Part shown: positions 25,753 to 33,624 of the stretch, one piece after another | Position numbering within the stretch: the stretch's first letter is position 1 | Layout of the letters: each line of letters opens with the position of its first letter | Source of the DNA: Methylocystis sp. | GTDB taxonomy: Bacteria > Pseudomonadota > Alphaproteobacteria > Rhizobiales > Beijerinckiaceae | Direction: 5' to 3' | DNA length: 64,000 bases | NCBI GenBank assembly: GCA_022843405.1 | Contig: JALHNQ010000008.1 | Span: 10,587 to 74,586 of the forward strand | The notes under the pieces: generated by a model | The model's database searches: none | Told to the model about the DNA's origin: nothing | What the model saw: the letters and a program-made list of their open reading frames with translations, nothing else | Position numbers and translations under genes: made by a program

Positions 25753-28112
25753 GTGTTGTCCTCTCCATCGCTTGTCATGCCGCCGCTGATCAGATGCGCG
25801 GCGCCGATCGCGGCCTGACCCAGCGAGAGCCCGCCGTCATTGGCGGGCGCGTCAGCATGGGTCAGCACTTCCAATCCCGCCTCGCACAGCCTGTCGTGGA
25901 CGCTTTCGAACAGCAGGCGATTTTGAAAGCAGCCGCCCGACAATGCCACTGTTTCAAAACGCCGCATAGCAGCCAGCCGAACGGCCACTTTCGCAATCGC
26001 CTCAGCAAGGCCAAGGTGGAAGCGGCGCGCGATGACCGGCGCGGCGACGTCCTGCCGCAGATCGTCCTTGATCGCGTCCCACAGGGGCGCCGGATCGATG
26101 TCGATCGGTTCCGACTGCGAAATTCCAAACTCATAGAAGCGCCGCTCATTCGACGCTGCGCCTGCAAGAGCTTCGAGCCGCGCCGCCGCCTCGCCTTCAT
26201 AGGCCTGACGATCGGCGCAGAGGCCGAGCGCCGCGGCGACTGCATCAAATAGGCGTCCGCAAGACGAGGCCAATGGCGAATTGACGCCCTGCGCGATCAT
26301 CTTGTCGATTATCACCAGCGGTTTACCCTCGAACGCCTTCCAATCGTCAGCATGTGGAAGCCTATCCCCGTCGAACGCGCCCGCCGCTTTGAGATGCGCA
26401 TAAAGATTGCGCCAGGGTTCGCGCATCGCCCGCGCGCCGCCGGGCATGGCGACCGGCTTCAGTCGCGCCAGCCGCTCGTAACCGAGATAGTCGGCGAGCA
26501 GGAATTCGCCGCCCCACATGGCGCCGTCGTCGCCATAGCCCAATCCGTCGAGCACGATCCCGAGCGCCGGCGGCGCGTCGAGCGGCCGGCCATTTTCGGC
26601 AAGACAGGCGGCGATATGCGCATGGTGGTGCTGAACCTCAATCAACGACAGGCCGCGACTTTCGGCCTCGGCCCAGCCGAGTTTCGATGAAAGATATTCC
26701 GGATGCCGGTCGATGACGATCGCCGACGGCGCGTGATCGAACAGCTCTCGAAAAAGACGCAGATTATGTCGATAGTCGTCGAAGGTCGCCTCGTTTTCGA
26801 GGTCGCCCTGATGCTGCGACAGAATCGCGGCGCCATCCTTGATCAGGCAGAAGGTCGCCTTCAACTCGCCGCCCATCGCCAGCAGGTCGGGCGCATCGTC
26901 AAAGCCTTTCGGCAGCCGCAACGGCGCGGGCGCATAGCCGCGGGCGCGGCGAAGAAGCCTCGAGCGCCCGCACATGATCCTCACCACCGAGTCGTCCACG
27001 CGATTGGCGATGGAGCGGTCATGCGTCAAGGCGAATGACGCGACATCGGCGAGTCGCCGGCGCGCCTCGGCGTCGTCGATCACGGCGGGCTCGTCCGAAA
27101 TATTGCCGCTCGTCATCACCAGCGGATGTTCGAACCGATCCATCAACAGGAGATGTAGCGGCGTCGTCGGCAGCATGAAGCCGAGCGTGTCGAGCCCAGG
27201 CGCGATCGCTTCCGGCAGGCGCTGCGGACCAGTGGCGCGCAGCAGCACGATCGGCGCTTCGACGCAGGTCAGCTCGCGCTCCTCGATGGCGTCGACCGCG
27301 CAGTAGCGCCGTACGACGGCAAGATCACGCGCCATTAGCGCGAAGGGCTTCGCGTCACGCCGCTTCAGCTGGCGCAGACGCGCGACCGCCTGAGAATTCG
27401 TCGCGTCGCAGGCCAGATGATAGCCGCCAATCCCTTTGACGGCGATGATGTCGCCGCGCGCGATAAGGCGCGCTGCGATCTCGACAGCATCGGCGGCGCC
27501 GTCATGAGGCGCCTCCGCCGGGCCGAAGGCGACGAGCGACGCCGTCGGGCCGCAGGCGGGACAGGCCACGGCTTCGGCGTGAAAGCGGCGATCGCTGGGA
27601 TTACGATATTCCGCCTCGCATGCTTCACACCGGATGAAAGACGCCATCGTCGTCGTCGCGCGGTCATAGGGAATGCCGGTCACGATGCTGAGACGCGGTC
27701 CGCAATGCGTGCAATTGGCGAAAGCATAGCGGTAGCGCCGCTCACCAGGATTTCGCAGCTCCGCCGCGCAGGCGCTGCAGATCGCCGCATCCGGCGCGAC
27801 TTGCGTGCGAACGGCGCCGCCGAGGCTTTCGGCGATGCGGAAATCCTGCGGCAGTGGACCGGCGTATTCCTGCGTCTCGATGCCGTCGATATGCGCGAGC
27901 GGCGGCGGGTTTCGTGCGAGTCGTCGAAGCAGCGTCTCAATTCGCGCCTGATCGCCGCAGACGCGAATCAACACGCCCTCGCCATCGTTGAGCACCTCGC
28001 CGGCAAGCCCGAGTTGGCGCGCGATCCGCCAGACCGTCGGACGAAAACCGACGCCCTGCACTCTGCCGCGCACTCGAAATTCGAGGGCCTGCGATTCTGT
28101 CGCGAAATTCAT
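25716..28112 (-). CDS. hypF: Carbamoyltransferase HypF
   Basis: A 798-aa enzyme that makes the thiocarbamate on HypE from carbamoyl phosphate and ATP. Domains in order are acylphosphatase (RGRVQGVGFRPTVWRIA near residue 13), two zinc fingers (CSACAAEL with NCTHCGP; CEACEAEY with ACPACGP), a YrdC-like domain (DIIAVKGIGGYHLACDA) and a Kae1-like carbamoyltransferase with VQHHHAHIAACLAENG and LSGGCFQNRLL. The frame is open to 28517, but MNFATES at 28112 gives the proper acylphosphatase start and normal length. Confidence 0.95.
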   Translation of the reverse strand: MNFATESQALEFRVRGRVQGVGFRPTVWRIARQLGLAGEVLNDGEGVLIRVCGDQARIETLLRRLARNPPPLAHIDGIETQEYAGPLPQDFRIAESLGGAVRTQVAPDAAICSACAAELRNPGERRYRYAFANCTHCGPRLSIVTGIPYDRATTTMASFIRCEACEAEYRNPSDRRFHAEAVACPACGPTASLVAFGPAEAPHDGAADAVEIAARLIARGDIIAVKGIGGYHLACDATNSQAVARLRQLKRRDAKPFALMARDLAVVRRYCAVDAIEERELTCVEAPIVLLRATGPQRLPEAIAPGLDTLGFMLPTTPLHLLLMDRFEHPLVMTSGNISDEPAVIDDAEARRRLADVASFALTHDRSIANRVDDSVVRIMCGRSRLLRRARGYAPAPLRLPKGFDDAPDLLAMGGELKATFCLIKDGAAILSQHQGDLENEATFDDYRHNLRLFRELFDHAPSAIVIDRHPEYLSSKLGWAEAESRGLSLIEVQHHHAHIAACLAENGRPLDAPPALGIVLDGLGYGDDGAMWGGEFLLADYLGYERLARLKPVAMPGGARAMREPWRNLYAHLKAAGAFDGDRLPHADDWKAFEGKPLVIIDKMIAQGVNSPLASSCGRLFDAVAAALGLCADRQAYEGEAAARLEALAGAASNERRFYEFGISQSEPIDIDPAPLWDAIKDDLRQDVAAPVIARRFHLGLAEAIAKVAVRLAAMRRFETVALSGGCFQNRLLFESVHDRLCEAGLEVLTHADAPANDGGLSLGQAAIGAAHLISGGMTSDGEDNTCVSAFPAALSA

Positions 28113-28126
28113 GGGTCCGATCAATC

Positions 28127-28234
28127 TCACATGTGGCCGATCTTGTTGTAGCGATAGGGCTCCTCCGCGTTCATGATCGGCAGTCCCAGGATGGCGGCGC
28201 CAAAGACCCGTCCTGCAATCTCCCATTCGCTCAT
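28127..28234 (-). CDS. Possible 35-aa microprotein upstream of hypF
   Basis: A short frame starting ATG at 28234 and ending TGA 14 bases before the hypF start. The peptide begins MSEWEIAGRVFGAAI and ends YRYNKIGHM; the middle is hydrophobic. Codon third positions are mostly G or C as in real genes here, and the spacing suggests the hyp transcript. The ribosome-binding site is weak (AAGAAG) and I do not recognise the family. It could also be the end of a decayed gene. Confidence 0.4.
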   Translation of the reverse strand: MSEWEIAGRVFGAAILGLPIMNAEEPYRYNKIGHM

Positions 28235-28608
28235 GACGCTTCTTCATATCGAATGCGCGGCGCTTGCGCCGGATTACGCCGATTGCGCCGCCCTTATCTG
28301 CTCGACCAGCGCTTCTGTCGTGTCGATCAGCTGTGATAGGTTCGCTCGAGCCCATTGAGCCTTCGTCTGCGCCAAGCGTCAACGGCTCGCAGGCGCCAGA
28401 ATGACGATGCCAGAAGTCGCCAAATCGCGCTCGGCGAAAACCGCCCGACGGCCAGTCCGCGCATGAGCGCAAGAAGAAGCGCTTCGACGCTATCCACCAC
28501 GATACGGGTAAAACCACCGATCGCGATCGGATCGGTCAGCAGACAAACCCTATGAAATCTGGCGGTGGCGGCAGCGTCAAACGCGAGCTTGGCGCTTCCT
28601 GTCGAACA
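28235..28608. other. Stretch between hyp genes and fabH, possible gene remnants
   Basis: No gene can be supported. Several minus-strand frames are open. The most protein-like is a 33-codon piece ending at 28274 (sequence ending TEALVEQIRAAQSA) with only a TTG start. Another runs on from the fabH stop in the same frame for about 75 codons, without an ATG. These may be relics of a deleted gene or chance open frames in GC-rich DNA. Confidence 0.4.
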
Positions 28609-29592
28609 CTACCAGCGCAGGACTGCGCCGCCCCAGGTCATGCCAGCGCCGATCGCCATCATGGCGATGACGTCGCCTTTCTTCAGCCGCCCGGCGCGAT
28701 TCGCCTCATCGAGCGTGATCGGCATCGAGGCGCTCGACGTGTTGCCGTAACGGTCGATGTTGATCCAGCATTTTTCGAGCGGAACGCCGAGTTGTTGCAT
28801 CGCGGATTCGATGATCCTTTTATTGGCCTGATGGGCAATGACGTGATTGACGTCGGTCGCCGTCAGGCCGGCGGCTTTGAGCGTGTCGCCGACCACTTCG
28901 GGCAGCAGCCGCGTTGCGACCTTGTAGACCTCGCGGCCGCGCATTTTGATTTTCCCGGACTTTTCTTCCAGCATTTCGGCCGACGGCGGATGTCGGCTGC
29001 CGCCCCCATAAATGCCCAAGATGCCGGTCATGGAGCCATCCGTGCGCAAGCTCGCCGCGAGCACGCCGCGTCCCTGCTCTTCGCTGGCGCCAAGCAGAAT
29101 TGCGCCGGCGGCGTCGCCAAACAGCACGCAGGTCTCGCGGTTGGTCCAGTCGACGAAGCGGCTCAAGGTCTCGGCGCCGATCACAAGCGCGCGCTTCGCT
29201 TTGCCGCTTTTTATGAACTGGTCGGCGATGGCGAGACCGTAGAGCGAACCGGCGCAGGCGGCGCCGACATCGAATGCGAAAGCGTTCCTCGCGCCAAGCC
29301 GCGCCTGGACAAACGAAGCGCAGGACGGCGTCGGCGTATCGCCTGTCACCGTACATACGATGAGCATGTCGACATCGTCAGGCTTTACGCCTGCGAACTG
29401 TAGCGCTTCGCGCGCGGCGGCCGCCGCAAGATCGGATGTCGCTTCGTCGTCCGCCGCCACCCGGCGTTCCTTGATCCCGGTGCGGCTGACGATCCATTCG
29501 TCGTTCGTCCTGACGATTTTTTCAAGGTCGGCGTTGGAGAGGACGCGCTGCGGCACATAGGATCCTGTTCCGAGAACGATCGAATTCGTCAA
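28609..29592 (-). CDS. fabH: 3-oxoacyl-ACP synthase III (FabH family)
   Basis: A 327-aa beta-ketoacyl-ACP synthase III that condenses an acyl-CoA, usually acetyl-CoA, with malonyl-ACP to start fatty acid synthesis. The Cys-His-Asn triad is visible in VGAACAGSLYGL, VIAHQANKRII and YGNTSSAS, with the C-terminal GAGMTWGGAVLRW typical of FabH. The start is a TTG at 29592 with AAGGA eleven bases upstream. It is not in the usual plsX-fabH-ihfA context, so it may be a second, specialised copy, for example with a different acyl-CoA preference. Confidence 0.9.
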   Translation of the reverse strand: MTNSIVLGTGSYVPQRVLSNADLEKIVRTNDEWIVSRTGIKERRVAADDEATSDLAAAAAREALQFAGVKPDDVDMLIVCTVTGDTPTPSCASFVQARLGARNAFAFDVGAACAGSLYGLAIADQFIKSGKAKRALVIGAETLSRFVDWTNRETCVLFGDAAGAILLGASEEQGRGVLAASLRTDGSMTGILGIYGGGSRHPPSAEMLEEKSGKIKMRGREVYKVATRLLPEVVGDTLKAAGLTATDVNHVIAHQANKRIIESAMQQLGVPLEKCWINIDRYGNTSSASMPITLDEANRAGRLKKGDVIAMMAIGAGMTWGGAVLRW

Positions 29593-29823
29593 GACGCGGC
29601 GATTCCTTCTGAGCGGCGTCGCTAAAGCTCGCCAGCGAAGCGCTATTCCTAAGTGCCGCCTGGGCCAAGCGCAAATTTTCTTTTTCGCTCTTCAAAATCG
29701 CCAGCATCGTCGCAGACTTGTTGGCCTTTTAAGCCGGGTCGCGAGGACCGCAACAATCGGCCGTAAACCTTTTGTTAAAGCGCGCGCCGCTAGATCCGGT
29801 CGGGGCCTGTCGGAGTTGCGTTC

Positions 29824-29889
29824 ATGTTCAACGCCATCATCTTTGCCGCCGTTGCGCTCTTTGCTCTTCTCGGCGCGCTGACGGCGTAA
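29824..29889 (+). CDS. Possible 21-aa hydrophobic peptide
   Basis: The frame encodes MFNAIIFAAVALFALLGALT plus a final Ala and TAA: one membrane-spanning segment and nothing else. GGAG lies eight bases before the ATG. It ends 33 bases before rimO. I do not recognise it, and a chance hydrophobic frame cannot be excluded. The rest of the 29593-29922 gap shows nothing else. Confidence 0.35.
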   Translation: MFNAIIFAAVALFALLGALTA

Positions 29890-29922
29890 GGTCGCGCCCG
29901 CGATTGCAAAGAAGGCCGCCGC

Positions 29923-31284
29923 ATGGCAATTGGCCCCATGCAGGAACAACACAGGCCGAACGCCGCCCCGCGCGTCTCCTTCGTCTCGCTCGGTTGTCCC
30001 AAGGCGCTCGTCGACAGCGAACGCATCGTCACACGGCTGCGCGCCGAGGGCTATGAGCTCTCGCGCAACCACGCCGGCGCCGATGTGGTCATCGTCAACA
30101 CCTGCGGCTTTCTCGACAGCGCCAAGGCTGAGTCGCTGGAAGCGATCAGCGCGGCGCTCAATGAAAACGGCAAGGTCATCGTCACCGGTTGCATGGGCGC
30201 CGAGCCGGAGGCGATCTCGAAACGCTTTCCGCAAGTCCTCGCCATCACCGGCCCGCAGCAATATGAGAGCGTCGTCAAGGCTGTGCATCGCGCCGCCGCG
30301 CCGGCGCATGACCCATTCGTCGACCTGCTTCCCGAGCAGGGCGTCAAGCTCACGCCCCGCCATTACGCCTATCTCAAAATCTCGGAAGGCTGCGACAACA
30401 GCTGCTCTTTCTGCATCATTCCGCATTTGCGCGGGCCGCTCGTCTCGCGACCCGCGGCCGATGTGCTGCGCGAAGCGGAAAAGCTCGCGCGCGCCGGCGT
30501 CAAGGAATTGCTCGTCATCTCGCAGGACACGAGCGCCTATGGGCGCGACATCCGCTATGGCGAAAGCATGTTCGGCGACCGCAGCGTGCGCGCGCGCTTT
30601 CTCGATCTCGCGCGGGAACTCGGCGAATTCGGGCTGTGGGTGCGCCTCCATTATGTTTATCCCTATCCCCATGTCGACGACATCGTGCCTTTGATGGCGG
30701 AAGGGAAAATCCTTCCCTATCTCGACATTCCCTTTCAGCACGCCGCGCCGAATGTGCTGAGGGCCATGAAGCGCCCGGGGAATGAGGAAAAGACCCTGGC
30801 GCGCATCCAGGCCTGGCGCGAAGCCTGTCCCGACCTCGCTTTGCGGTCGACCTTCATCGTCGGCTTTCCCGGCGAGACCGAACAAGATTTCGACTACCTT
30901 CTGGAATGGCTGGAGGAAGCCGAGATCGACCGCGCCGGCGCCTTCAAATATGAGCCGGTCGCCGGCGCGCCGGCCGAGACGCTTGGCCTTCCCGCCGTGC
31001 CGGACGAGGTGAAGGAGGCGCGCTGGCGGCGCTTCATGGAGAAGCAGCGGTCGATCAGCGCGCGGCTGATGAAACGAAAGGTCGGCAAGCGTCTTTCGGT
31101 CATCATCGACGAGCCCGGCGGCGGCCCCTCTGGCGCGCTCGCCAAGGGCCGCACCAAGGCGGACGCGCCGCAGATCGACGGCGCGGCCTTTATCGCATCG
31201 CGGCGCCCGTTGCGCGCGGGCGACGTTGTCACGGCGAAAATCGAGCGCGCGGAGGCCTATGACGTCTATGGCGCGGCGACCTAA
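29923..31284 (+). CDS. rimO: Ribosomal protein S12 methylthiotransferase RimO
   Basis: A 453-aa radical SAM enzyme that adds a methylthio group to the conserved aspartate of ribosomal protein S12. The N-terminal UPF0004 domain has three cluster cysteines ([31 protein letters not shown]). The radical SAM motif is [18 protein letters not shown], followed by [16 protein letters not shown] and a C-terminal TRAM domain. The [12 protein letters not shown] version of the first motif is characteristic of RimO rather than MiaB. GAAGG seven bases before the ATG at 29923 supports this start. Confidence 0.96.
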   Translation: MAIGPMQEQHRPNAAPRVSFVSLGCPKALVDSERIVTRLRAEGYELSRNHAGADVVIVNTCGFLDSAKAESLEAISAALNENGKVIVTGCMGAEPEAISKRFPQVLAITGPQQYESVVKAVHRAAAPAHDPFVDLLPEQGVKLTPRHYAYLKISEGCDNSCSFCIIPHLRGPLVSRPAADVLREAEKLARAGVKELLVISQDTSAYGRDIRYGESMFGDRSVRARFLDLARELGEFGLWVRLHYVYPYPHVDDIVPLMAEGKILPYLDIPFQHAAPNVLRAMKRPGNEEKTLARIQAWREACPDLALRSTFIVGFPGETEQDFDYLLEWLEEAEIDRAGAFKYEPVAGAPAETLGLPAVPDEVKEARWRRFMEKQRSISARLMKRKVGKRLSVIIDEPGGGPSGALAKGRTKADAPQIDGAAFIASRRPLRAGDVVTAKIERAEAYDVYGAAT

Positions 31285-31331
31285 AGCAGCCCTATATTGA
31301 GGCCAAGCACAGAATATCGGGAGAGAAGCCC

Positions 31332-31655
31332 ATGACCGAAGAACCGCAAGACAAGGGCACGTCGCCGCAGGAATCGCCGCCGCCCAGGCCCGAAGATGCG
31401 CCGGCGCAGCCGCACGTGCCGAAAATCGTGATTCCGCGCAGCCTCTATATCGCCACGGCGCTGATCATCGTCGGCTCATTCGCGATCACGCTCTTTGTGC
31501 GCAATCCCTACACGCAGTCGGTCTCCGAAGGCACTGGCTTTTACGAGCGCGGCTCGGACAGCTCGCTCCTCTTGTGGGTGGCGATTTTCATCGGCATACC
31601 GGCGAGCTTCTGGGCCTATAAACGCTGGATACTGCCGCTCTTCGAACGCAAATAG
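31332..31655 (+). CDS. Small two-helix membrane protein, unknown
   Basis: A 107-aa protein with a Pro/Glu-rich N-terminal 38 residues, a helix near 39-57, a short Ser/Tyr-containing loop and a second helix near 79-98 ending in a basic tail. GGGAGAGAAG precedes the ATG at good distance. It follows rimO by 47 bases on the same strand. No family recognised. Confidence 0.75.
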   Translation: MTEEPQDKGTSPQESPPPRPEDAPAQPHVPKIVIPRSLYIATALIIVGSFAITLFVRNPYTQSVSEGTGFYERGSDSSLLLWVAIFIGIPASFWAYKRWILPLFERK

Positions 31656-31708
31656 AGAAGCATTTTCCGCCGAAGCGGTCGCCGGTTCGGCGTAGAAAAT
31701 GCGTCAAT

Positions 31709-32335
31709 TCAAAAAACCGGAGCGCGTTCGCGTCGCGCTCCGGTACGCAATTCAGTCGACGAACGCTCAAGTCTCGGCCCGTGCAGATAAATGATCGCTG
31801 GCGGCGGCGTCGCTGCGAGTAATGCGGCGTCGCGCTCTGGAAGCCGCGCGCTCTTGAAATAGACCGTGGCCTTGGCGCTGATCGCTTTGAGCGTCGCGCC
31901 GGGCCGGTCAATCACGGCGATCGGCGTCGTGCGCGCAATCTCCTGCCAACGCCGCCAGCGGTGGAATTGCAGGAGATTGTCGGCGCCCATGATCCAGACG
32001 AAGCGAACGCCCGGACAATGCGCGTGAAGATAATCGAGCGTGTCGCAGGTGAAGCGTGCGCCGATCTCAGCCTCGAAGCCGGTGAAGGCGACGCGAGGAT
32101 CGCGCAGGATTTTTTTCGCCGCGCCGATCCGCGCGTCGATTGACGGCAGTTCGCCCGCATCCTTGAGCGGATTGCCGGGCGAGACGACCCACCATAAGCG
32201 ATCGAGCTTCAGTCGCGTCAGCGCGATGCGCGAAACCAGCGCATGGCCGTCATGCGGCGGATCGAAAGAGCCGCCGAAAAGGCCGATGCGCATGCCGGGC
32301 GCGTGGGGCGGGAGGCGGACGGGCGCGGCTGTCAT
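31709..32335 (-). CDS. nadD: Nicotinate-nucleotide adenylyltransferase NadD
   Basis: A 208-aa nucleotidyltransferase that joins ATP and nicotinate mononucleotide in NAD synthesis. The signature GLFGGSFDPPHDGH (family GGSFNPxHxGH) and the late SSTELR (family SSTxIR) are present, with WIMGADNLLQFHRW between. The N-terminal LPPHAPG extension before the first strand is common in alphaproteobacterial NadD, so the full frame is kept. Its last dozen codons lie inside a terminator hairpin. Toxin-antitoxin genes separate it from its usual neighbour proA. Confidence 0.94.
   Translation of the reverse strand: MTAAPVRLPPHAPGMRIGLFGGSFDPPHDGHALVSRIALTRLKLDRLWWVVSPGNPLKDAGELPSIDARIGAAKKILRDPRVAFTGFEAEIGARFTCDTLDYLHAHCPGVRFVWIMGADNLLQFHRWRRWQEIARTTPIAVIDRPGATLKAISAKATVYFKSARLPERDAALLAATPPPAIIYLHGPRLERSSTELRTGARRERAPVF
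31711..31743 (-). terminator. Intrinsic terminator overlapping the nadD stop
   Basis: On the minus strand a perfect ten-base stem CCGGAGCGCG/CGCGCTCCGG (31743-31734 and 31726-31717) with a seven-base loop is followed by six T. The T run directly abuts the TGA stop of nadD, so the hairpin encodes the last residues of NadD. Confidence 0.8.
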
Positions 32336-32376
32336 ACGCCGATATGCGGCGCCGGCTTGGGCTAGATCAAGCTTTC

Positions 32377-32670
32377 TTAGGCGGCGCGCGGCCCAATCGC
32401 GCTGAGCTCGGCGCCGATCTGACGTCGCCGGGCCATCAGATCATAGTCCGCCTGCAGCCCGAGATTGAAGCCTTCCGAAATCCCGAAATAGCGCGACAGG
32501 CGCAAATCCGTGTCGGCGGTGATCGCGCGCCTGCCGAGAACGATTTCATTGATGCGGCGCGGCGGAACGCGGATGGCGCGCGCGAGCGCATTCTGGCTCA
32601 GACCCATGGGCTTCAAAAATTCCTCAGCAAGGATTTCGCCCGGCGTCGGATTGGGCAACACGTCAGTCAT
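32377..32670 (-). CDS. higA: HigA-family antitoxin
   Basis: A 97-aa XRE-type DNA-binding antitoxin of the HigA/VapI group. It shows NPTPGEILAEEFLKPMGLSQNALARAI, the helix-turn-helix PPRRINEIVLGRR and the tail typical of HigA (ISEGFNLGLQADYDLMARR). Such proteins neutralise an RNase toxin HigB encoded just upstream and repress their own operon. Here the ATG at 32670 overlaps the end of a higB fragment, but the rest of higB is missing, so this antitoxin is an orphan. Confidence 0.85.
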   Translation of the reverse strand: MTDVLPNPTPGEILAEEFLKPMGLSQNALARAIRVPPRRINEIVLGRRAITADTDLRLSRYFGISEGFNLGLQADYDLMARRRQIGAELSAIGPRAA

Positions 32671-32728
32671 GGTAGTCGACGATCGTGACATCGGACGGCC
32701 CTCCCTCGAGCCAGAACAGTCTATCGGG
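32663..32728 (-). pseudogene. higB: C-terminal remnant of higB toxin
   Basis: In the frame +1 to higA the sequence encodes DRLFWLEGGPSDVTIVDYHD and stops just inside higA. The ending VxIVDYH is the conserved C-terminus of HigB toxins, and overlap with the antitoxin start is the usual higBA arrangement. Only about 21 codons remain: an in-frame TAA at 32729-32731 blocks the way and the next gene ends at 32739. The toxin is therefore lost. Confidence 0.7.
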
Positions 32729-32738
32729 TTAGCGTCCC

Positions 32739-33179
32739 TTATTTCGTACGAGACACCGCTTTTGCCCCGGCCGCCTTGCGCCACCGATCGGCCAGACGTT
32801 CGCGCAGCACCTTCATGAACCCAGGCGGTAACATGCCGTAGGCGACGCTGGACGGGTCGCCGCTGACCGCCGGGCGCAGGTCCGGTCCCGGCCAGATGAA
32901 ATCATTCGCTTCCGTCAACACGATCCATGAACGATCCGAATCCAGCCCGAGGCGCTGTTTGGTGGCAAGGGGAATTTCCAGGGCGTCGGCCAGATCGGCG
33001 GGGGCAGAATGCGTGACCGGCAAAACCCGAACAATCGGCGCGCCACCCTCACGCAACAGGACGAGAATAATGGCGCAGGGGCGATCCTTCAGCCCTTCTT
33101 CCCTGCCCTCGCGGGCTTCGCATTCCCACAGATACGAATAGCGGATCACCAGACCCGGTTGCGGAACCGGCCAGCTCAA
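32739..33179 (-). CDS. PemK-like toxin
   Basis: A 146-aa protein beginning MSWPVPQPGLVIRYSYLW, with KDRPCAIILVLL and VRVLPVTHSAP blocks typical of the PemK-like plasmid-maintenance toxin family seen in alphaproteobacteria. Related toxins are mRNA endonucleases. The start is a TTG that overlaps the antitoxin stop (TTGA), so expression is coupled to and probably limited by the antitoxin. The target cannot be read from sequence. Confidence 0.75.
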   Translation of the reverse strand: MSWPVPQPGLVIRYSYLWECEAREGREEGLKDRPCAIILVLLREGGAPIVRVLPVTHSAPADLADALEIPLATKQRLGLDSDRSWIVLTEANDFIWPGPDLRPAVSGDPSSVAYGMLPPGFMKVLRERLADRWRKAAGAKAVSRTK

Positions 33180-33439
33180 GGCCGCCAGTCTTTCAGCTCC
33201 TCGTCGAGATGCTCATGGCCGGGCGGGACTTCCCCCTGGGCGACGAGCGCCATTTCCTCTTCGGTGAACTCTTCCAGCTTCACCACGCGCCGGTCGCGAC
33301 CCTTGAGGCGGGCATATTCCTCCGCTGAAATCATCACCAGCCGGTCGCGGCCGTTCTTGGTGATGGTCACGGGCTCCGAGAGCGCCTTGTCCGCCAGCGC
33401 GCCGTAGTTCTTGATGAATTCGGCAGTTGAGACTTTCAT
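33176..33439 (-). CDS. Phd/YefM-type antitoxin
   Basis: An 87-aa antitoxin. The N-terminal DNA-binding fold MKVSTAEFIKNYGALADKALSE and VTITKNGRDRLVMISAEEYARL are typical of the Phd/YefM family. The acidic C-terminus (EEFTEEEMALVAQGE, HEHLDEELKDW) would wrap the toxin. It precedes the PemK-like toxin and overlaps it by four bases. ATG 33439 is chosen because MKVSTAEF is the standard family start. Confidence 0.85.
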   Translation of the reverse strand: MKVSTAEFIKNYGALADKALSEPVTITKNGRDRLVMISAEEYARLKGRDRRVVKLEEFTEEEMALVAQGEVPPGHEHLDEELKDWRP

Positions 33440-33473
33440 ATGACGCATTACCCGTATGTTTCGTGCTATTCAT

Positions 33474-33502
33474 ATTATGGGAAGGAGCGTGAGAGTGCGC
33501 AA
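33474..33502 (-). promoter_or_regulatory. Candidate promoter of the Phd/PemK pair
   Basis: On the minus strand TTGCGC (33502-33497) and CATAAT (33479-33474) are separated by exactly 17 bases. The predicted transcript would start about 30 bases before the antitoxin ATG. The region is locally AT-rich. Confidence 0.45.
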
Positions 33503-33624
33503 GTCTTACGGCAGGCGGCCAGACTGCCTGTCTCCGTCCGGCATCATGTCCAAAACCTCATCCAAGGAATTATCGTTTGAAAATTGGCCGTACGAAAAGT
33601 TTTTCGGACGAGACCATCGCCGCC

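Noticed and set aside
28113..28517. An N-terminal extension of HypF by 135 residues
   Set aside because: The added sequence is low-complexity and unlike any HypF. The acylphosphatase domain starts properly at 28112.
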